Assembly: GCA_045652405.1 (NCBI GenBank)
Contig: JAZRUF010000005.1
Span: 1 to 64,000 of the forward strand
Direction: 5' to 3'
Length of the DNA stretch: 64,000 nucleotides
Origin: JAZRUF01 sp045652405
GTDB taxonomy: Bacteria > Bacillota > Clostridia > Oscillospirales > JAAYXM01
Of the stretch, positions 60,163-64,000 are shown in pieces (within the stretch, counting starts at the first letter, position 1; every line of letters begins with the position of its first letter). Position numbers and translations under genes: made by a program. Below the pieces are notes generated by a model. The model did not search any database, was not told where the DNA came from, and worked only from the letters and a program-made list of their open reading frames with translations.

Positions 60163-60810
60163 TTAAAGTCTGGTTTTTGCCAAAGTAATTCCATAAACCT
60201 TGGCAGCACCCGCAGTTTTAAGTATGCGAGCACATTCAGAAATCGTAGAACCCGTAGTTGAAATGTCATCCACAAGCAGTATGCTCCTGCCAATTACGCT
60301 TACGTCTTTAACCTCAAACGCGCCTATAATATTGGCTATGCGCTGCTCCCTAGTGGTTTGACGCGACTGGGGCTTGGCCTCAAGCCTCTTCTTTATAAGC
60401 TTTTGCGCCGGCATGTCCAAAAGCTTGCCCAACTCCTCCGCAAGCACCTGCGCCTGGTCATATCCACGCTTTCGCAGACGAAGCTTGCTCGTCGGCACCC
60501 ATGTTATACAATCATACTTGCCAGAAAGATTTTCTTCTATACAGGGTTTTAAAATTTTTGCAAATTCAAGCGCACTGCACTTTATTCCGCCGAACTTGTA
60601 CCTCAAAACCGCACTTCTGACATATCCCTCGTAATACAGGGGTGCATACAGCTCATCTATAAAAGGAACCCCTTCTTTTATATGAGGATTTTTTCTTCTC
60701 GGCAACCTCTTTTCGCACTCTGCGCATACTCCGTCCTTCTCAAGAACCCTTCTGCAGAAAATACACTTTGGAGGAAACAAAAACGACAAAACACGTTCTT
60801 TAAACTTCAC
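60163..60810 (-). CDS. ComF-family amidophosphoribosyltransferase-like protein
   Basis: A 215-residue ComF protein. An N-terminal zinc ribbon (CIFCRRVLEKDGVCAEC) precedes a phosphoribosyltransferase domain with WVPTSKLRLRKRGYDQAQ and the PRPP loop ILLVDDISTTGSTISECA. ComF takes part in DNA uptake in competent bacteria, but the family is broad and present in many non-competent species. The start is a GTG at 60810 with GGAG 8 bases upstream; recD2 ends 30 bases upstream of it. Confidence 0.92.
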   Translation of the reverse strand: MKFKERVLSFLFPPKCIFCRRVLEKDGVCAECEKRLPRRKNPHIKEGVPFIDELYAPLYYEGYVRSAVLRYKFGGIKCSALEFAKILKPCIEENLSGKYDCITWVPTSKLRLRKRGYDQAQVLAEELGKLLDMPAQKLIKKRLEAKPQSRQTTREQRIANIIGAFEVKDVSVIGRSILLVDDISTTGSTISECARILKTAGAAKVYGITLAKTRL

Positions 60811-60840
60811 TTTATTCTCTCCTCTTTATATACATAAGAC

Positions 60841-63048
60841 CTATTGCCCGCCAATCAGCGCGCGCAGTCCGCTGTATCTGTTTCTTTGTTTGTTATTGTC
60901 AACCATCGCCTGCACGTTATTTAAATCACCTACGATTATTAAAAGCTCCTTCGCGCGGGTTATAGCCGTGTAAAGCACGCTTCTGTGAAGTAGATATTTC
61001 GTACCTCCCAAAGCCGCAAAAACCACCGCTCGAAATTCGCTTCCCTGCGCTTTGTGCACGGTCATTGCATATGCAAGCTCAAGCTCATTTATCATAGTAA
61101 ACGGATAGTATACCAACCTGTCATCAAACTCGACAGTGACCACCTCGCTCTGCAAATCAATGGCCTTTATTTCACCCACATCACCGTTAAAAACACCCAT
61201 GCCGGACTCTCCGTCATATATGCTGTGCCATGCTCGGTCATAGTTGTTTCTAACCTGCATGACGCGGTCGCCTACTCGAAACACCCGCTCACCTATACGT
61301 TTTTCCTTCTTATCCGGATGTGGTGGGTTTATCGCCTGCTGCAAGCGCCGGTTGAGCACTGCAGTTCCTACCTCGTATTTGCGGTTGGTGGTAAGCACCT
61401 GTATTTGGCTTGCAGGTATTTTCATATTCTCAGGAAGCCTTCTTGAAACCAAATCCACAACCGTATCTATGCACTCTGTATACACATTTTTCCGCAAAAA
61501 AAACAAGTCACTGTCCTTCTGCGTTAAATCCGGCATCTCTCCGCGGTTTATCTGATGTGCTCCAACAACTATGTTACTCTCTGCCGCTTGACGAAAAATC
61601 TCTTCTAGCCGCACGGTCGGAACCACGTCCGATGCAATCAGGTCCTTTAAAACATTTCCCGCACCCACACTCGGCAACTGATCCGCATCACCGACAAGCA
61701 CAAGCCTGCAGCCTGGTCTTAGCGCATCCGTAACCGCACGCATAAGCATAAGGTCCACCATACTCATTTCGTCTATTATAAGAACATCGCAGTCGAGCGG
61801 TTCGCTGTGCGTTTTCCCAAATACAGGGAACACATTCCCTTCGCTGTAGTTCATTTCAAGCATTCTGTGAATCGTCTTTGCCTCCGCGCTGCAAGCTTCG
61901 CTCATTCGCTTTGCCGCGCGTCCGGTCGGCGCGGCAAGCGCGCAATTTAACCCCAGCCTCTCAAAAACCGCAAGCATGCCGCGTATAACCGTGGTTTTAC
62001 CGGTTCCCGGTCCACCTGTAAGTATCATAACCGGATTTTCTGCCGCCATAACTATCGCACGCCGCTGGTTTTCCGCATATTCAATTTTCTGCTCACGCGC
62101 AATCCTATTTATAAGCTTTTCACTGTCAACCCTTCCGCAAGCAGAAAAGTCAGACATCATATCTAAAAGCTTTTGAGCAACATATTCCTCAGCCTCATAC
62201 AGATGCGCGAGATACACCGCATCCACATCGCGTATCCGCCGAGTCTTTAACATACCGTCCTCGCACAGTGTACTCACCGCATTTTCTATCGGCAATATAT
62301 CAAGCCCTATCATCTTTGCCGTTGCCTCAATCAACTTACCATACGGCAAAAAGCTGTGCCCAGCTTCTGAATTATAGCTTAGCGTGTATATAACCGCTGC
62401 CTCAACGCGCGACTGCGCCTCTGCGCTCACCCCAAGCTTCTCAGCCATCAAATCCGCCTTGTAAAAATCCACACCAAAAGTAAAATCCGTGAGGATATAC
62501 GGATTTTGTTTTATAATACCTATCGCAGCACTGCCGTACATCCTGTAAAGCTTAACCGCAATCGCAGGCTCGACCTGATTTCCGACCAAATATTCCATAA
62601 GACGGCTGATTCCGTTTTGCATTGCAAAATCCTCGGATATTTTCTTGGCTTTCTCCGGTGTTATACCGGATATTTCACAAAGCCGTTCCGGCTCCTGCTC
62701 CATAACATAAAAGCAGTTTTTACCGAATTTGGAAACCAGCTTCTCCGCGGTCTTCCTGCCCACACCTTTTACTGCACCTGAGGACAGATAATCCAATATC
62801 GCGCCCTCTTCCGCAGGCAAGCTGCGTTGAATCGTATCTATTTGAAATTGCTCACCGTAAGAGGCATGCTCAACCCATTTCCCCGCCGCCGATATAAACT
62901 CTCCAACGCCGATATGCGGGGCGCATCCGACCGCCGTAACCGTATCACCGCTTGATGAATTCACGCGAAGCACCGCATACCCGTTATCATCATTGCGGTA
63001 GATTACTGTATCAACAGTTCCCTCCAACGTTATTACTTCCTGCTTCAT
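60841..63048 (-). CDS. recD2: ATP-dependent DNA helicase RecD2
   Basis: RecD2, 735 residues, a 5'-3' SF1 helicase active in repair and fork processing outside RecBCD. An N-terminal OB-like and helix-hairpin-helix part (ISGITPEKAKKI) precedes the motor: motif I GGPGTGKTTVI (about residue 345), motif II VLIIDEMSMVD, motif III LVLVGDADQLPSVG, and motif VI ELAYAMTVHKAQGSEF with TAITRAKELLI. The ATG at 63048 has GGGGG 6 bases before it. Its first 38 bases overlap the end of the upstream small membrane protein gene. Confidence 0.96.
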   Translation of the reverse strand: MKQEVITLEGTVDTVIYRNDDNGYAVLRVNSSSGDTVTAVGCAPHIGVGEFISAAGKWVEHASYGEQFQIDTIQRSLPAEEGAILDYLSSGAVKGVGRKTAEKLVSKFGKNCFYVMEQEPERLCEISGITPEKAKKISEDFAMQNGISRLMEYLVGNQVEPAIAVKLYRMYGSAAIGIIKQNPYILTDFTFGVDFYKADLMAEKLGVSAEAQSRVEAAVIYTLSYNSEAGHSFLPYGKLIEATAKMIGLDILPIENAVSTLCEDGMLKTRRIRDVDAVYLAHLYEAEEYVAQKLLDMMSDFSACGRVDSEKLINRIAREQKIEYAENQRRAIVMAAENPVMILTGGPGTGKTTVIRGMLAVFERLGLNCALAAPTGRAAKRMSEACSAEAKTIHRMLEMNYSEGNVFPVFGKTHSEPLDCDVLIIDEMSMVDLMLMRAVTDALRPGCRLVLVGDADQLPSVGAGNVLKDLIASDVVPTVRLEEIFRQAAESNIVVGAHQINRGEMPDLTQKDSDLFFLRKNVYTECIDTVVDLVSRRLPENMKIPASQIQVLTTNRKYEVGTAVLNRRLQQAINPPHPDKKEKRIGERVFRVGDRVMQVRNNYDRAWHSIYDGESGMGVFNGDVGEIKAIDLQSEVVTVEFDDRLVYYPFTMINELELAYAMTVHKAQGSEFRAVVFAALGGTKYLLHRSVLYTAITRAKELLIIVGDLNNVQAMVDNNKQRNRYSGLRALIGGQ

Positions 63049-63412
63049 CCATATCCCCCGCTGCATTTTCCGCCATCTGCTTTTTCAAATAATCACCAAC
63101 ATCTTCGCATGCAAGCACGCAAAGCTTAGCTCTTCCCCATGCTGCATGCAGAAGTTCATTGTGCATTTCCTCAGAAATATTGCCGCACAGAATTATCTCC
63201 CGCTCCTCCGGCAACATATCACGTTGCCACAAAAGTGAATTAACAACCTTTTTCAAGTCCGTGTTTTCGTCCCGCGCAGCAACGACCGTGTAAGCGCATA
63301 TTCCTTTACAGTCATCCGGCCGTATGAAAATTCCTATTATGAGCCAAACGAGTGTAGCAGCTCCAATCGCTGCAAATAAAGCAAAAATCCCCTCAAATAC
63401 TATACTTGACAT
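63011..63412 (-). CDS. Small single-pass membrane protein, unknown function
   Basis: A 133-residue protein that I do not recognise. One N-terminal membrane helix (about residues 4-30) is followed by a cytoplasmic or external part with a strand CAYTVVAARDENTDLKKVV, LPEEREIILCGNI and KLCVLACEDVGDYLKK, with five Cys in total. The alternating strand and helix pattern resembles a small Rossmann-like domain. GGAGG stands 10 bases before the ATG, which supports a real gene. It overlaps the recD2 start by 38 bases, so the two are translationally linked. Confidence 0.75.
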   Translation of the reverse strand: MSSIVFEGIFALFAAIGAATLVWLIIGIFIRPDDCKGICAYTVVAARDENTDLKKVVNSLLWQRDMLPEEREIILCGNISEEMHNELLHAAWGRAKLCVLACEDVGDYLKKQMAENAAGDMDEAGSNNVGGNC

Positions 63413-63463
63413 ATGTAGTGCACCTCCGCACCATCATATGCAGATATGTAACAGGCGGTGAAT

Positions 63464-63955
63464 TTACCCGACAAATATCCCCGCTACACTGACCGCGCCA
63501 TAGGATACCCCACAAACGATAAGCCCTGCAATCAAAACACCTAAACCAATCGTCGGCAGAGCCTGACGCAACCTCATATTAAGAAGCCCGGCAAGCATAG
63601 CACCAGTCCATGCCCCGGTCCCCGGCAGTGGGATTGCAACTAAAATGCAAAGACCGATAAGCGAATATTTTCTGAGCATATACTCCTTCTTAAGAACATG
63701 ATTTTCCACCCAGCAAATAGCTCTATACATTATCCGCTTTTCCTTAAACCAAGAAAAAAGCTTACGCACAAATAAAATCACAAACGGCACCGGAAGCATG
63801 TTGCCAATCGAGCACAAAATCAAATTTTCAACAAACGGCATGTCATACGCTACACCTACCGGAATAGCGCCTCTAAGCTCAATAATAGGTACCATTGATA
63901 GGAAGAAAATCTGTACCGCCTTTCCAAGCGCAGTCGTAAAAAGTGCATCAAGCAT
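63464..63955 (-). CDS. Small multi-drug export family protein (COG2426 type)
   Basis: A 163-residue polytopic protein of the Sm_multidrug_ex family. Family marks are SMVPIIELRGAIPVG near residue 22, GNMLPVPFVILFV, and VAIPLPGTGAWTGAMLAGLL near residue 112; four or five helices. The family name came from drug export work, but its SNARE-associated/DedA-like motifs (ELRGAIP, PLPGTGAW) suggest a lipid or solute role; function is unproven. GAGG lies 9 bases before the ATG, so the gene is complete at the window edge. Confidence 0.87.
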   Translation of the reverse strand: MLDALFTTALGKAVQIFFLSMVPIIELRGAIPVGVAYDMPFVENLILCSIGNMLPVPFVILFVRKLFSWFKEKRIMYRAICWVENHVLKKEYMLRKYSLIGLCILVAIPLPGTGAWTGAMLAGLLNMRLRQALPTIGLGVLIAGLIVCGVSYGAVSVAGIFVG

Positions 63956-64000
63956 AACCTATATCCTCACATTAATTATTTATAAATAATATTTTAACAT

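Noticed and set aside
1..64000. CRISPR array, insertion sequence, prophage or integrated element
   Set aside because: No direct repeat-spacer pattern, transposase, integrase or phage structural gene was seen; gene content is housekeeping throughout.

Overview
The window looks like a core-genome stretch of a spore-forming, Gram-positive anaerobe of the class Clostridia. The reasons are a complete spoIIIAA-AH engulfment/channel operon, a YunB-type sporulation protein, RNA polymerase subunits of the low-GC Gram-positive type, GatCAB instead of reliance on a direct glutaminyl/asparaginyl route, S-layer homology (SLH) proteins, formate-tetrahydrofolate ligase and an indolepyruvate:ferredoxin oxidoreductase. 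Most promoters are ordinary sigma-A type (TTGACA/TATAAT), several with an extended -10. Strong AGGAGG-like ribosome sites, TTG/GTG starts and tight gene overlaps are common. I cannot name a genus from the sequence alone. I saw no tRNA, rRNA, CRISPR array, insertion sequence or prophage.

Layout. 1-6.1 kb (minus strand): a cut-off EamA-type transporter, an Asp23 protein and spoIIIAH to spoIIIAA. 6.1-11.7 kb (minus): ligA-gatC-gatA-gatB and a YcxB-like membrane protein, read from an extended -10 promoter in front of ligA. 11.9-12.6 kb (plus): yunB. 12.6-16.2 kb (minus): an AI-2E-type permease and an SLH-anchored M3 peptidase. 16.4-23.3 kb (plus): an orphan PTS IIC-like permease, then a MacA-like adaptor, MacB-like ATPase and permease, and an SLH protein. 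23.3-31.8 kb (minus): rpoC and rpoB, which have their own promoter and a structured leader and are not preceded by ribosomal protein genes; upstream lies an amidohydrolase. 31.9-36.4 kb (minus): fhs-tsaE-tsaB-rpiB-upp-ygjV. 36.6-39.3 kb (minus): ung and transketolase. 39.5-45.8 kb (plus): YibE/F, a PHP phosphoesterase, an Lrp regulator, an aminotransferase, ispE, an Mrp ATPase and a collagen-like protein. 45.8-53.8 kb (minus): M18 aminopeptidase, coaE, tsaC/sua5, prfA, then a cyclase / TIM-barrel / AAC(3)-like trio, a HAD phosphatase and queH. 53.9-58.2 kb (minus): a YnbB-type PLP enzyme, a CofE-like ligase and iorBA. 58.4-64 kb (minus): a nitroreductase, mreB/mbl, comF, recD2, a small membrane protein and a small-multidrug-export-family protein.

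How the genes fit together. The window holds parts of spore formation (SpoIIIA complex, YunB), translation (GatCAB, RF1, t6A proteins TsaB/TsaE/TsaC, QueH), transcription (RpoB/RpoC), DNA repair (LigA, Ung, RecD2), one-carbon, pentose-phosphate and aromatic keto acid metabolism (Fhs, Tkt, RpiB, IorAB) and a cell-surface module (SLH proteins, MacAB-like exporter, collagen-like protein).

The points most worth a second look are: the co-operonic cyclase/TIM-barrel/AAC(3)-like trio next to prfA, whose cyclase has an altered metal motif; the CofE (F420 ligase) homologue in an iorAB operon; the strongly acidic tail of RpoB and its detached promoter and leader; an 11-base motif shared by the rpoB and amidohydrolase leaders; an SLH-anchored M3 peptidase; and a short decayed membrane-protein gene hidden between mrp and the collagen-like gene. 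No clearly new defence or mobile system was found. Start codons were chosen by ribosome-binding-site spacing where several were possible.
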